A stretch of DNA of 64,000 bases from Magnetospirillum sp. UT-4 (GCF_902729435.1 NZ_CACVCG010000038.1:1-64000); one strand, 5' to 3'. Counted from the stretch's first letter, positions 27,610 through 41,326 are shown. The notes: generated from the letters alone by a model not told the origin. Made by a program: numbers and translations.

Positions 27610-30300
27610 CTATCCCCCCAGCAACCCTTTCAGCTGATAGACCAGGTCCAGCGCCGCCCGCGCCGTCAGTTCGTCGGGGTTGACCGCGCGCAGCCTCTCC
27701 TCCAGCGGCGATGGGCCGGGCGCGGCAGCCGGGGCCGGTTTCGGGCGGGCGGCGGCGAACAGGGGAAGGTCGTCGGCGAGGCGGGCGACGGCGCTGCCCT
27801 GCTCGCCCTTTTCCAGCGCCGCCAGGACCTCTTCCGCCCGCGCAACGACCGCCGCCGGCAGCCCGGCCAGGCGGGCGACGTGGATGCCGTAGGAGCGATC
27901 GGCGGCGCCGGCCGCCACCTCGTGCAGGAACACCACGTCGCCCTGCCATTCCTTGACCCGCATCTGGTGGCAGGACAAATGGGGCAGGCGGGCGGTCAGG
28001 CTGGTCAGCTCGTGGTAATGGGTGGCGAACAGGGCGCGGCAGCGGTTGGTCTCGTGCAGGTGCTCGACCACCGACCAGGCGATGGACAGGCCGTCGAAGG
28101 TGGCGGTGCCGCGGCCGATCTCGTCCAGGATGACCAGGGCGCGCTCGCCGGACTGGTTCAGGATGGCGGCGGTCTCGACCATCTCGACCATGAAGGTGGA
28201 GCGCCCACGCGCCAGGTCGTCGGCCGCCCCGACACGGCTGAACAGGCGGTCGACGACGCCGATGCGGGCGGCCTCGGCCGGCACGAAGGCGCCGGTCTGG
28301 GCCAGGATGGCGATGGCCGCGTTCTGGCGCAGGAAGGTGGATTTGCCGGCCATGTTGGGGCCGGTGACCAGCCACAGGCACTGGTCGGGTCCCAGGTCGC
28401 AGTCGTTGGCGACGAAGGCCGGCCCGCCTTGGGCGGCCAGCGCCGCCTCGACCACCGGGTGGCGGCCGCCCTTGATGTGGAAGGCCGGGCCGTCCTCGAC
28501 CAGCGGCCGGGTCCAGCGCCGCACCTCGGCCAGCTCGGCCAAGGCGGCGGCGACGTCGAGGGCGGCCAGCGCCCCGGCGGCCAGGGCGATGGCGGCGGCG
28601 CGGGCCAGCACCTCGCCGACCAGATCCGTGAACAGCTGCTGCTCGACGGCCAGGGTGCGTTCGGCCGCCCCCTGGATCTTGCCGGCCAGCTCGATCAGGT
28701 CGGAGGTGGTGTAGCGCGCCGCGTTGGCCATGGTCTGGCGGTGGATGAACGGCTCGCCCAGCTTGTCGGCCTGCCTGGCCGGCACCTCGATATGGTGGCC
28801 GATGATGTTGTTGTGGCGGATCTTCAGGCTGGCGACGCCCGTTTCGTCGGCGTAACGGCGTTCCAGCCGGGCCAGCATGCCGAAGCCCTCGGTCTTCAGG
28901 GTGCGCAGCTCGTCCAGCCCGGCATGGTAGTCGGGGCGGATGAAGCCGCCGTCGCGGGCGGCCAGCGGCAGGTCGTCGGCCAGGGCGCGGGTGAGGCGGT
29001 CGACCAGGGCCGAATGCTCGCCCAGTTCGCGCGCCGCGGCGGCGATGGCGGCGGGCGGGGCGTCGAGGGCGGGCCGCGCCAAGGCGGCGCGCAGGTGCGG
29101 GATCTGGCCCAGGCCGTCGCGCAACGCGGCGAGGTCGCGCGGCCCGCCGCGGCCCAGGGCCAGGCGCGACAGCGACCGCTCCATGTCGGGGCAGCGGCGC
29201 AGGGCCTCGCGCAAATCCGCCCGCACCGCGCCGTGCTCGACGAAGAAGGCGACGGCGTCCAGGCGCTCGTCGATGGCCGCCGGGTCGGTCAGCGGCGCGG
29301 CCAGGCGGGCGGCCAGCAGCCGCGCCCCGGCGCCGGTGACGGTCTCGTCGATGGTGGCCAGCAGCGAGCCCTTGCGCTGGCCGGTCAAGGTCTCGGTCAG
29401 CTCCAGGTTGCGCCGCGTGGCGGCGTCGATCTCCATGGCCGCCCCCTCGGCCATGCGGCGCGGGATGGCGAGGCGCGGCAGCTTGCCCTTCTGGGTCAGT
29501 TCGACATAGTCGACCAGGGCGCCGCCGGCCGCCAGCTCGGGCCGCGAGAAGGCGCCGAAGCCGTCCAGCGCGCCGACGCCGTAGAGCGCCTCCAGCCGCC
29601 GCCGGGCGTTCTCGGAATCGAAACGGGCCGAGGGCAGCGGGGTCAGGACCTGCTTCCAGTCGCCCCACACCTCGAACAGCCCCTCGGCCTGCAGCAGCCG
29701 GTCGGGCACCAGCAGCTCGCCGGGGGCGAGGCGGGCCAGCGCCGCCGCCAGCCGGTCGGGGCGGCAGGGCTGCAGCGCGAACTCGCCGGTGGAGATTTCG
29801 ACCCAGGCCAGGCCCAGCGATCCCTGCGCCTCGGCCACCGCCGCCAGGTAATTGTGGGCGCGGGCGTCGAGAAGATTGTCCTCGGTCAGCGTGCCGGCGG
29901 TGATCAGGCGGATGACGTCGCGCGCCACCACCGATTTGGCGCCGCGCTTCTTGGCCTCGGCCGGGTCCTCGGTCTGCTCGGCGATGGCCACCTTGAAGCC
30001 GGCCCGCACCAGCCGCGACAGGTACATCTCGTAGGAGCGCACCGGCACCCCGCACATGCGGATGTCCTCGCCCAGGTGCTTGCCGCGCTTGGTCAGCGCG
30101 ATGTCCAGCGCCGCCGAGGCCTGCACCGCGTCGTCGAAGAACAGCTCGTAGAAATCGCCCATGCGGTAGAACAGCAGGCAGTCGGGATGGGCCCGCTTGA
30201 TGGCCAGGTACTGGGCCATCATCGGCGTCGCGTCGGCAGGCACGTCCGGAATTTCGGCGCTCACGGGGGCGGTCCGCTGCTGGGCTTGAGGACGCGGCAC
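27610..30300 (-). CDS. mutS: DNA mismatch repair protein MutS
   Basis: An 896-residue mismatch-recognition ATPase. The mismatch-binding domain shows [20 protein letters not shown] and [14 protein letters not shown], with the F-x-E-type reader shifted to this segment. The ATPase has Walker [29 protein letters not shown] and [11 protein letters not shown]. The first codon at 30300 is GTG. Another GTG at 30264 is possible, and neither has a clear ribosome-binding site. The gene is divergent from the 30397 gene, and the maeB/mutS/glnD arrangement is conserved in alphaproteobacteria. Confidence 0.97.
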   Translation of the reverse strand: MPRPQAQQRTAPVSAEIPDVPADATPMMAQYLAIKRAHPDCLLFYRMGDFYELFFDDAVQASAALDIALTKRGKHLGEDIRMCGVPVRSYEMYLSRLVRAGFKVAIAEQTEDPAEAKKRGAKSVVARDVIRLITAGTLTEDNLLDARAHNYLAAVAEAQGSLGLAWVEISTGEFALQPCRPDRLAAALARLAPGELLVPDRLLQAEGLFEVWGDWKQVLTPLPSARFDSENARRRLEALYGVGALDGFGAFSRPELAAGGALVDYVELTQKGKLPRLAIPRRMAEGAAMEIDAATRRNLELTETLTGQRKGSLLATIDETVTGAGARLLAARLAAPLTDPAAIDERLDAVAFFVEHGAVRADLREALRRCPDMERSLSRLALGRGGPRDLAALRDGLGQIPHLRAALARPALDAPPAAIAAAARELGEHSALVDRLTRALADDLPLAARDGGFIRPDYHAGLDELRTLKTEGFGMLARLERRYADETGVASLKIRHNNIIGHHIEVPARQADKLGEPFIHRQTMANAARYTTSDLIELAGKIQGAAERTLAVEQQLFTDLVGEVLARAAAIALAAGALAALDVAAALAELAEVRRWTRPLVEDGPAFHIKGGRHPVVEAALAAQGGPAFVANDCDLGPDQCLWLVTGPNMAGKSTFLRQNAAIAILAQTGAFVPAEAARIGVVDRLFSRVGAADDLARGRSTFMVEMVETAAILNQSGERALVILDEIGRGTATFDGLSIAWSVVEHLHETNRCRALFATHYHELTSLTARLPHLSCHQMRVKEWQGDVVFLHEVAAGAADRSYGIHVARLAGLPAAVVARAEEVLAALEKGEQGSAVARLADDLPLFAAARPKPAPAAAPGPSPLEERLRAVNPDELTARAALDLVYQLKGLLGG

Positions 30301-30396
30301 GTTACCACGATGTCATGGCGGTGCAACCCCTCTCCCCCTTCCCTGCGGGGCGGCTATGGCGCACAATGGCCGTCCCGCCCATGGCAGGAGGCCGCC

Positions 30397-30915
30397 TTGC
30401 CCGCACCCGATCCGCATGCCCCCCAGACCCGCGAGCCCGAGACCCGCGAAGTGGTCGCCACCTTCGCCGACCGCGAGCATTTCCAGCAGGCGGTCGACCA
30501 ATTGCTGAAGGCCGGCTTCACCCGCTCCGATCTCTCGGTGCTGTCGTCGCACGATTCGCTGGACGCCGCCGGCCGCGAGGGTCGTTCGTGGAAGGATTCG
30601 CTGGTCGCGCTGGTGGGCGAGGTCAAGTACGAAGGCCCGCTGGTCGCCGCCGGGCTGATCGCCCTGGCCGCCGGCCCGGTCGGTGCCGCGCTGGCCGGAC
30701 TGGTGGCCGCCGGGGTCGGCGGGGTGGCGATCAAGGAACTGCTGGACGAGCTGGCCGCCATTCCCGATTCCGAAAGCTTCGCCCGCGCCCTGGCCGCCGG
30801 CAGCGTCATCCTGTGGGTCCTGGCCGAGGACCAGCTGAAGGAGGACAAGGCCCGTGCCGTGCTGGAAGCGGCCGGCGGCGCCAACATCCACGTGTTCGAA
30901 CGCAAGCCGGCCTGA
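30397..30915 (+). CDS. YflT-like stress-domain membrane protein
   Basis: A 172-residue protein. I place the start at a TTG (30397) preceded by AGGAGG at the right spacing, a strong ribosome-binding site. No in-frame ATG precedes it sensibly. Residues about 15-50 (VVATFADREHFQQAVDQLLKAGFTRSDLSVLS) resemble the flavin-free heat-stress YflT/GS17M domain. A Gly/Ala-rich hydrophobic stretch (about 80-112) could form one or two membrane helices. The C-terminus resumes a small alpha/beta fold. It starts 14 bases before maeB. Function unknown; a general-stress role is inference. Confidence 0.65.
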   Translation: MPAPDPHAPQTREPETREVVATFADREHFQQAVDQLLKAGFTRSDLSVLSSHDSLDAAGREGRSWKDSLVALVGEVKYEGPLVAAGLIALAAGPVGAALAGLVAAGVGGVAIKELLDELAAIPDSESFARALAAGSVILWVLAEDQLKEDKARAVLEAAGGANIHVFERKPA

Positions 30916-30929
30916 CGGGACCCTCCTCC

Positions 30930-33227
<2,298 letters not shown>

Positions 33228-33241
33228 CGCGAAGGCCCGTC

Positions 33242-34684
33242 ATGAACGCCCGCCCGCCCATCCGTCCCTCCCGCGTGATCCTCGCCGCCGGTCTGCTGTC
33301 CGTGCCGGCGGCGCTCGCCCTGGCGGTGCTGGTGGCCCTGGCGCGGCTGTCGCCGCTGGCGGCGATGGCGGCGTGGCTGGCGGTGCTGGCGGCGACGGTG
33401 CTGCTGGTGCGCCCCTATCTTGCCGATCTGGCGCGCCTGCAGGCCTGGGTGCGCCGGCTGGGCGCCGGGGTGGACGCGCCGCCGCCCGAATGCCGGTCCG
33501 AGGCCACCCTGGGCGACGTTTCCGCCGCCATCATCCAGCTGCGCCGGGTGTGGCAGGCGCGCGAGGGCGAGCTGGCGGCGGCGGCGCGCTGGAACGAGAC
33601 CCTGTTCGACACCCTGCCCGATCCGCTGGTGCTGCTGGACGAGCAGCGCCGGGTGGTGCGCTACAACCAGGCGGCGCGGCGGGTGTTCGGGCGCGACATC
33701 GGCGGCCGCGACCTGGCGGTGGTGCTGCGCGCGCCGACGGTGCTCGAGGCCACGGATTCGGTGCTGGCGGGGGCCACGGGGCGCGAGGCGGAATTCACCC
33801 TGCCGGTGCCGGTGGAGCGGGTCTTCCTGGTCCGGGTCGAACGCATCGGCATCAGCGCTCCCGACGGCTCGGTGGCCATCCTGGCGCTGCACGACCTCAC
33901 CCAGGTGCGGCGCATCGAGCAGATGCGGGCGGATTTCGTCGCCAATGCCAGCCACGAGCTGCGCACCCCGCTGGCCACCCTGCTGGGCTTCATCGAGACT
34001 CTGCGCGGCCCGGCCCGCGACGATTCCGAGGCGCGCGAGCGCTTCCTCGCCATCATGCACGACCAGGCCTCGCGCATGACCCGGCTGGTCAACGACCTCT
34101 TGAGCCTGTCACGCATCGAGCTGAACGAGCATTCGCCGCCGACCGGCACGGTCGATATCGCCCGCCTGGCCCATGGCGGCATCGAGGCCATGCGGCCGCT
34201 GGCGGAAGCCAAGGGCATGACCCTGTCCCTGGCCGCCGACCCGGCCGCCGGGCTGGTGGTGGGGCAGCCGGACGAACTGGCCCAGGTGATCCAGAACCTG
34301 CTGGACAACGCCGTCAAGTACGGTCGCGACAATACCGCCGTCGAGGTCCGCCTCACCCGGGCCGAACGCCTGCCGCCGTCGGCGGCGCCCGCCCTGGCGG
34401 CCGGCGGCGCGGCGCTGCTGGCGGTGCGCGACCACGGCGAGGGCATCGCCAAGGAACACCTGCCGCGCCTCACCGAGCGCTTCTACCGGGTCGATACCGC
34501 GCGGTCGCGCAAGCTGGGCGGCACCGGCCTGGGCCTGGCCATCGTCAAGCACATCGTCAACCGCCACCGCGGCACGCTGGTGGTGGATTCGGTGCCCGGC
34601 CAGGGCTCCACCTTCTCGGTCTATCTGCCGCTGGCCGAACCCGAGGCGCCGGGGCGCGCTCAGCTTTCCGGCAGGACGTTGTAG
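33242..34684 (+). CDS. phoR: PhoR-like phosphate-regulon sensor histidine kinase
   Basis: A 480-residue membrane kinase with two adjacent N-terminal helices (about residues 11-58) and no large periplasmic domain, as in PhoR. A PAS-type domain starts near WNETLFDTLPDPLVLLDEQ. The H-box FVANASHELRTPLATLLGF carries the phospho-acceptor His at about 239. N, G1 and G2 boxes are VIQNLLDNAVKYG, VRDHGEGIAKEHLPRLTERFYR and GGTGLGLAIVKHIV. It would phosphorylate PhoB, but phoB and pstSCA are not adjacent, and pstB-phoU lie 21 kb away. The last 25 bases overlap the convergent zinc-ribbon gene. Confidence 0.88.
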   Translation: MNARPPIRPSRVILAAGLLSVPAALALAVLVALARLSPLAAMAAWLAVLAATVLLVRPYLADLARLQAWVRRLGAGVDAPPPECRSEATLGDVSAAIIQLRRVWQAREGELAAAARWNETLFDTLPDPLVLLDEQRRVVRYNQAARRVFGRDIGGRDLAVVLRAPTVLEATDSVLAGATGREAEFTLPVPVERVFLVRVERIGISAPDGSVAILALHDLTQVRRIEQMRADFVANASHELRTPLATLLGFIETLRGPARDDSEARERFLAIMHDQASRMTRLVNDLLSLSRIELNEHSPPTGTVDIARLAHGGIEAMRPLAEAKGMTLSLAADPAAGLVVGQPDELAQVIQNLLDNAVKYGRDNTAVEVRLTRAERLPPSAAPALAAGGAALLAVRDHGEGIAKEHLPRLTERFYRVDTARSRKLGGTGLGLAIVKHIVNRHRGTLVVDSVPGQGSTFSVYLPLAEPEAPGRAQLSGRTL

Positions 34685-34878
34685 CCGCCGCAGCCGCCGC
34701 ATTCATAGACCATGGGCACCTCGATGCGCGTCAGGTCCATGGCGTGCACCATCCGCCGCCCGCAATGGCCGCACAGATAATCGTCGCCGCCCTGGCCGAC
34801 CGTGGAGACCCCGGTATGGAAAACCTGACGCTCCCCGGCCTCGCCTCGGTCGATGGCGGCCATCATGATGTCGGCCAT
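34660..34878 (-). CDS. Small zinc-ribbon protein
   Basis: A 72-residue protein starting MADIMMAAIDRGEAGERQ. Two CxxC knuckles, CGHC (36-39) and CGGC (60-63), fit a single zinc ribbon. No other domain is present, and no family is recognised. It could be an RNA- or protein-binding adaptor. The 3' end overlaps the convergent phoR by 25 bases. The GGT-family gene upstream, on the same strand, ends 22 bases earlier, so the two may be co-transcribed. Confidence 0.7.
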   Translation of the reverse strand: MADIMMAAIDRGEAGERQVFHTGVSTVGQGGDDYLCGHCGRRMVHAMDLTRIEVPMVYECGGCGGYNVLPES

Positions 34879-34900
34879 GATTGTTCCTTCTCCGTTATGG

Positions 34901-36484
34901 TTACCATCCGGCCACGGCGCCGTCGCCGCGCGGATCGGCGGCGCCGGCGATGATGCCGTCAGGCCGGCGCAGCAGGATGCCCGCCTGTCCCAGCGCCGCA
35001 CCGCCGCGCGGCAGCGGATCGATGGCCCAGCCGCCCTCGGCCAGGGCCTTGGCCAGATCGGGGGTGAAGCCGTCCTCCAGGCACAGGCGCTTGCCGGCCC
35101 GCGCGAAGCGCGGGGCCGACACCGCCGCCTGCAGCCCGTTGCCGTCGGCCGGGGTGCTCTCGGCCAGCGCGCGGCCGAACAACTGGGCCAGCACCTGCGG
35201 CAGCCCGTCGCCGCCCGAGCCGCCCCAGGCCAGCAGGCGCCCGTCCTTCAGCCGCGCCAGCAGCGGCGCCAGCCCGTGCGGCGGCCGCCGCCGCGGCTCC
35301 AGCCCGTCGGCGCGGGCGGGGTCGAGACCGAAGGCGGCGCCGCGATTGTGCCAGACGATGCCGCTGGCCGGCAGCACCACCCCGGCGCCGAACGGCCCGA
35401 ACAGGCCGTGGACGCACGACACCGTCCGCCCCTGGCCGTCGACCACGCCGACCCACGCCGCCTCGGTACCGGCGCCGCCGCGCCAGGGTGCCTCGGGGGC
35501 GGAATCGCCCTCGGCGGCCATGCGGTCGAGCACGTGATCGGACAGGTAGGTGGCGGCGTGCACCGCCATGCGATGGGGATCGGCCAGGTGGGTGTCGCGG
35601 ACCCGGGCACCGGCGCCGGCGGCCTCGGCCAGGGCCTGGATCCAGCCGAAGGTGCCGGCCGGCGGCCAGCCGCGGCGTTCGAGCAGGCCCAGCAGGATCA
35701 GCGCCGCCAGCCCCTGGGTCGGCGGCGCGGTGGCGTGCACGGTGCCGGCGGCCAGGCCCAGCGATAGCGGGCGGCGGCGCATGCCGCGGTGGCGGGCGAA
35801 ATCCTCGGCCTTCAGCGGCGAGCCGGCGCGCCGCAGATCCTCGGCGACGGCGCGCGCCACCGCGCCGCGGTAGAAATCGTCCAGCCCCGCCGCCGCCAGA
35901 CGCTCCAGGGTGTCGGCCAGCGCCGGCAGGGTCATGGCCGCACCCGCCGCGATATTGTCGTTGCGTCCCAGGAACGATGACGCGAAACCAGGGGTCGCCT
36001 TCAGGACCGCCAAATTGGCGGCGGCCGCCGCGGCCTGGCCGCTGGTGATGGCGAAGCCGGCGCGGGCGTGGTGGACGGCATCCTCGAACAGCCGCTCCAG
36101 CGGCATGCCGCCGCCCCATTGCTCGGACAGGTCGAGGGCCAGCTGCCAGCCCGATACCGCCCCGGCGACGGTGATGGCGGCCAGCGGGCCGGTCGCCGGC
36201 ACGGCTTCCAGGCCGTGGCCGCGGAACAGCTCGGGAGAGGCGGCGGCGGCGGCGGAACCCGAACCGTCGATGGAGATGGGCGGCCTGCCCGGTTCGGCGA
36301 TCAGCCAGAAGCCGTCGCCGCCCAGGCCGCAGGCATGGGGCAGCAGCACCGCGGCGGCGGCGGCGGTGGCCAGCGCCGCCTCGATGGCGTTGCCGCCGTC
36401 GCGCAGCACCGCCAGTCCGGCTTGCGAGGCAAGGTGGTGGGGCGAGGCGACCATGCCGCGCCGGGCCATGGGGGTGTTGGGCAT
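34901..36484 (-). CDS. Gamma-glutamyltransferase-family protein lacking the canonical nucleophile
   Basis: A 527-residue Ntn-hydrolase-fold protein of the GGT family (gamma-glutamyl hydrolases and relatives). N-terminal ASQAGLAVLRDGGNAIEAALATAAAAAVLLPHACGLGGDGF and later IVWHNRGAAF and PRRRPPHGLAPLL are family matches. The processing and catalytic site should be a Thr just before a V-V-D motif. Here the sequence is GTEAAWVGVVDGQG, with Ala342-Ala343 where that Thr would align and Thr340 displaced. If so, self-cleavage and hydrolysis would be lost. There is no signal peptide. Alternatives are a shifted nucleophile or a non-enzymatic role. Confidence 0.8.
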   Translation of the reverse strand: MPNTPMARRGMVASPHHLASQAGLAVLRDGGNAIEAALATAAAAAVLLPHACGLGGDGFWLIAEPGRPPISIDGSGSAAAAASPELFRGHGLEAVPATGPLAAITVAGAVSGWQLALDLSEQWGGGMPLERLFEDAVHHARAGFAITSGQAAAAAANLAVLKATPGFASSFLGRNDNIAAGAAMTLPALADTLERLAAAGLDDFYRGAVARAVAEDLRRAGSPLKAEDFARHRGMRRRPLSLGLAAGTVHATAPPTQGLAALILLGLLERRGWPPAGTFGWIQALAEAAGAGARVRDTHLADPHRMAVHAATYLSDHVLDRMAAEGDSAPEAPWRGGAGTEAAWVGVVDGQGRTVSCVHGLFGPFGAGVVLPASGIVWHNRGAAFGLDPARADGLEPRRRPPHGLAPLLARLKDGRLLAWGGSGGDGLPQVLAQLFGRALAESTPADGNGLQAAVSAPRFARAGKRLCLEDGFTPDLAKALAEGGWAIDPLPRGGAALGQAGILLRRPDGIIAGAADPRGDGAVAGW

Positions 36485-36638
36485 GTCCCTTCCGTCCGAA
36501 AGCCGTGGCCCGCGATATTGCGGAAAGCGGGCGCCCCCGTCCAGCGATGTTCCAGTCCGGCGATGATCCAGGGCAGCGATGCTCCAGGCTTGAGCGCCGC
36601 CGCCGCCTCGGGTCTAATCCGGGACGACAGGAGCCGCC

Positions 36639-37094
36639 ATGAGCCCGGACACACGCTTCGCCGCCACGCTGCCGCTGACCTGGGACGACATCCACCGCGA
36701 CGCCCGCGCGCTGGCCGCCCGGCTGCGCCCCCTCGGGCCGTTCAGCGGCCTGGTGGCGGTCGCCCGCGGCGGCCTGGTGCCGGCCGCCATCCTGGCCGGC
36801 GAGCTCGACATCCGTCTGGTCGACACCGTCTGCGTCGCCAGCTACCGGGGCCGCGCCCAAGGTGATCTCGAGGTGCTGAAGGGAGTCACCGGCGACGGTG
36901 CCGGCTGGCTGGTGGTGGACGATCTCGTCGACAGCGGCGACACAATCCGGCTGGTGCGCGCCATGCTGCCGCGCGCCCGCATCGCCACCCTGTACGCCAA
37001 GCCCGCCGGGCGGGCGCTGGTGGATTGCTTCGTCGCCGAGTTCGACCAGGACGTTTGGGTGGTGTTCCCGTGGGAGACCGACCCGGCGGAGTGA
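36639..37094 (+). CDS. gpt: Xanthine (guanine) phosphoribosyltransferase
   Basis: A 151-residue purine salvage enzyme that converts xanthine/guanine and PRPP to nucleotides. The PRPP motif is WLVVDDLVDSGDTIRLV. The N-terminal WDDIHRDARALAARL and VAVARGGLVPAAILA and the C-terminal VVFPWETDP match Gpt. Length is as in E. coli. AGGAG precedes the ATG. It is divergent from the GGT-family gene, with a 154-base gap in which I see no further gene. Confidence 0.93.
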   Translation: MSPDTRFAATLPLTWDDIHRDARALAARLRPLGPFSGLVAVARGGLVPAAILAGELDIRLVDTVCVASYRGRAQGDLEVLKGVTGDGAGWLVVDDLVDSGDTIRLVRAMLPRARIATLYAKPAGRALVDCFVAEFDQDVWVVFPWETDPAE

Positions 37095-37160
37095 ACTCTC
37101 CACCAACTACCCGCACAGGCGGCTGGCGCCAAGTTCAAATTTCTCTAATATGCGCCGGCC

Positions 37161-37919
37161 ATGACCATACGCCTCGCCATCCTGTCCGATCTCCACGTCG
37201 AGAAGGGCCCCTATGCGCCGCCGCCCTTCGAGGCCGACCTGGTGGTGCTGGCCGGCGACATCGGCTGGGGCGGCGAGGGGGTGGCGTGGATCGCCGACCA
37301 CCTGCACGGACGGCCGGCGGTCTATGTCGCCGGCAACCGCGAATACTGGCACCACAAGGGCGGGGCCGATCCTCACGGCGAGTTGCGGGCGGCGGCGGCG
37401 CGGGTGCCGGGCCTCGCCTTCCTGCACGACGACGAGGTGGTGTTCGAGCTGGCCGGCCGCCGCCTGCGGGTGCTGGGCTGCACCCTGTGGACCGACTGGG
37501 CGCTCACCGGCGACCCCGAGGGCGCCATGGCCAAGGCGGCGGCCTCCATGCCCGACTACAAGAACGGCCGCGGCCCCGGAGGCGTGGCGCTGGTTCCGGC
37601 CCAGACCCGGGCCTGGAGCGGCGCCTCGGCGGCATTCCTGGAACGCGCGCTGACCACGCCGTTCGACGGCACCACCCTGGTGGTCACCCACCATCTGCCC
37701 ACCGCCCGCAGCCTGAAGGCGTTGCGGCCCGAGCACGTGCCGACCACCGCCTCGGTCACCGGGCTCGACGCGCTGATCGAGGCGCACGGACCCGAAATCT
37801 GGGTCCATGGCCATTCCCATTGGGATTGCGATTACCGGCTGGGGCGCACCCGCATGGTCAGCAATCAGCGCGGCGCCCCCGAGAACGAGGGCTACCGGCC
37901 GCTGATGGTGGAGGTATAA
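37161..37919 (+). CDS. Calcineurin-like metallophosphoesterase
   Basis: A 252-residue protein with the metal-binding blocks of the family: LSDLHVEKG (D-x-H), VVLAGDIGWGGEG (GD), VAGNREYWHHKG (GNxE), VVTHHLPTARS and WVHGHSHWDCDY (GHxH). The GN-R-E form replaces the usual GNHE. No signal peptide, so cytoplasmic. The substrate cannot be told from sequence. It follows gpt after 66 bases. The downstream gene is convergent. Confidence 0.88.
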   Translation: MTIRLAILSDLHVEKGPYAPPPFEADLVVLAGDIGWGGEGVAWIADHLHGRPAVYVAGNREYWHHKGGADPHGELRAAAARVPGLAFLHDDEVVFELAGRRLRVLGCTLWTDWALTGDPEGAMAKAAASMPDYKNGRGPGGVALVPAQTRAWSGASAAFLERALTTPFDGTTLVVTHHLPTARSLKALRPEHVPTTASVTGLDALIEAHGPEIWVHGHSHWDCDYRLGRTRMVSNQRGAPENEGYRPLMVEV

Positions 37920-37950
37920 CCCGAAATCCGCCGCAATCGGCGGCGAGGCT

Positions 37951-38151
37951 TCAATCGTTGGCGGCCTTCAGCACCGCCCGCGCCTCGTTCTCGTCGATCT
38001 GATGCAGGTCGTTCAGATGGATTTCCCAGTTCTCGACGAACTCGACCACCGCCAGGGTCAGGCATTCGTCCAGGCTGCGCCCGGTCTCCTCGGCCAGCTT
38101 CGCGAGCCGCTCCCGGATCTCGCCGGGGATGGTGACCGCCAGGGTGTCCAT
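37951..38151 (-). CDS. Orphan ribbon-helix-helix protein (antitoxin-like)
   Basis: A 66-residue protein beginning MDTLAVTIPGEIRERLAKLAEETGR, a typical ribbon-helix-helix strand plus first helix, with a second helix SLDECLTLAVVEFVENWE. Such proteins are usually antitoxins of RelE/ParE-type modules or small repressors. No toxin gene adjoins: the next gene downstream is convergent and ends 31 bases away, and the upstream neighbour is divergent. It may act alone, or be a remnant of a module. Confidence 0.72.
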   Translation of the reverse strand: MDTLAVTIPGEIRERLAKLAEETGRSLDECLTLAVVEFVENWEIHLNDLHQIDENEARAVLKAAND

Positions 38152-38255
38152 GCATTGATCCTTCGTCGCCCGGTCTTTCCGAATGCCGGAAGTCTACAAC
38201 CAATGTCTCCCGCTTGCCAGTTCCGAGAGCCGGGGTGCCCGTGCTAGAAACCCCC

Positions 38256-40379
<2,124 letters not shown>

Positions 40380-40647
40380 AGTAGGAGGGGCATCCTATCC
40401 CGGACCGCCCCGACAATGCCCTGCCGCCGCGATTTCCGGGCCTCCTGGGGGCCGTGAGGCCACGCGCCGCCACCCCCCCTGCGGACCGCCAGCTCCGAGT
40501 CCCAGCGAGTCCCCGGGCGCCTTTCGGGGCTATGCCAGAATATCGAAACAACCAGCCCTATGCGGATGGGACACCAAAATCGCTATTGAATCCGGGCTGC
40601 TGATGATATATTGAATTCACATCATCCCGCATGGTTCGCCCAGCGGC
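40380..40647 (+). other. Non-coding leader region upstream of the NYN gene
   Basis: The PBP-NYN gap is 314 bases, and I find no gene in it. The part near 40540-40630 is AT-richer than the surroundings. TTGAAT (40586-40591) and TATATT (40607-40612) could be a promoter with short (15-base) spacing. GATGAT (40602-40607) and ATCATC (40621-40626) form a small inverted repeat around it. A full intrinsic terminator follows immediately. A short (about 60-nt) terminated RNA is therefore possible. Confidence 0.4.
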
Positions 40648-40681
40648 CCCCACGGGTTCCGGCCCGTGGGGTTTTATTTTT
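40648..40681 (+). terminator. Intrinsic terminator in the leader of the NYN gene
   Basis: CCCCACGGG (40648-40656) pairs perfectly with CCCGTGGGG (40663-40671) around a TTCCGG loop, followed by TTTTATTTTT (40672-40681). It ends only 12 bases before the NYN start codon. It either ends a short RNA made from the gap or the PBP transcript, or attenuates the NYN gene. Confidence 0.85.
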
Positions 40682-40693
40682 ATGGGGGAAGCG

Positions 40694-41326
40694 ATGGAGA
40701 AGGAGCGGGTCATCTGCTTCGTGGACGGGTTCAACCTGTACCACGCCATCGACGGCCTTGGCCGCCCTCATCTCAAATGGGTCGATCTGATGGGGCTGGC
40801 CAGATGTTTTATAGGAACAAGATCCCAGCAGCTCGACGACCTGTTTTATTTTTCCGCCTATGCGACGTGGCGCCCCGATAGCGCGAAGCGCCACCGGGCC
40901 TACGTAGCCGCCATCCAGGCCATGGGTGCGACGCCTGTCATGGGCCACTTCAAGGACAAGACGCGTTGGTGTCCGGCCTGTAAAAACAGGTCGGTCGGGC
41001 ATGAAGAAAAGGAAACCGACGTCAACATCGCCCTGGCGTTGCTCGATCAGGCCTACAGGGACCTTTACGACCACGCCTTCCTGGTGACCGGAGATTCCGA
41101 CATCGCCCCGGCTGTCCGTCTGGTGCTTTCCCACTTTCCCAACAAGAAGATCACTGTCATTGCCCCGCCGCACCGGCCGCACAGTTCCGAGCTGATTCAG
41201 GCCGCGACCACAAAGGCCAAGATTACCCCCGCCCATGTCGAACGCTGCCTGATGCCCCGCATCATCACCGATGCGGGGGGCAATCTGGTCGCCACCCGCC
41301 CGGTGGAATACGACCCGCCGGCCTGA
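40694..41326 (+). CDS. NYN-domain (PIN-like) putative ribonuclease
   Basis: A 210-residue protein. Acidic residues expected of the metal-dependent NYN/PIN nuclease site are present: Asp11 in CFVDGFNLYH (with Asn14), Asp109 in EKETDVNIAL, and Asp134 and Asp136 in VTGDSD. A CPAC pair (93-96) adds a possible half metal site. I chose ATG 40694 (MEKERVICF), which has GGGGGAAG upstream. ATG 40682 falls in the terminator T-tract. The stop TGA abuts the complementary stop of the convergent bcr gene (TGATCA). Targets are unknown. Confidence 0.85.
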   Translation: MEKERVICFVDGFNLYHAIDGLGRPHLKWVDLMGLARCFIGTRSQQLDDLFYFSAYATWRPDSAKRHRAYVAAIQAMGATPVMGHFKDKTRWCPACKNRSVGHEEKETDVNIALALLDQAYRDLYDHAFLVTGDSDIAPAVRLVLSHFPNKKITVIAPPHRPHSSELIQAATTKAKITPAHVERCLMPRIITDAGGNLVATRPVEYDPPA

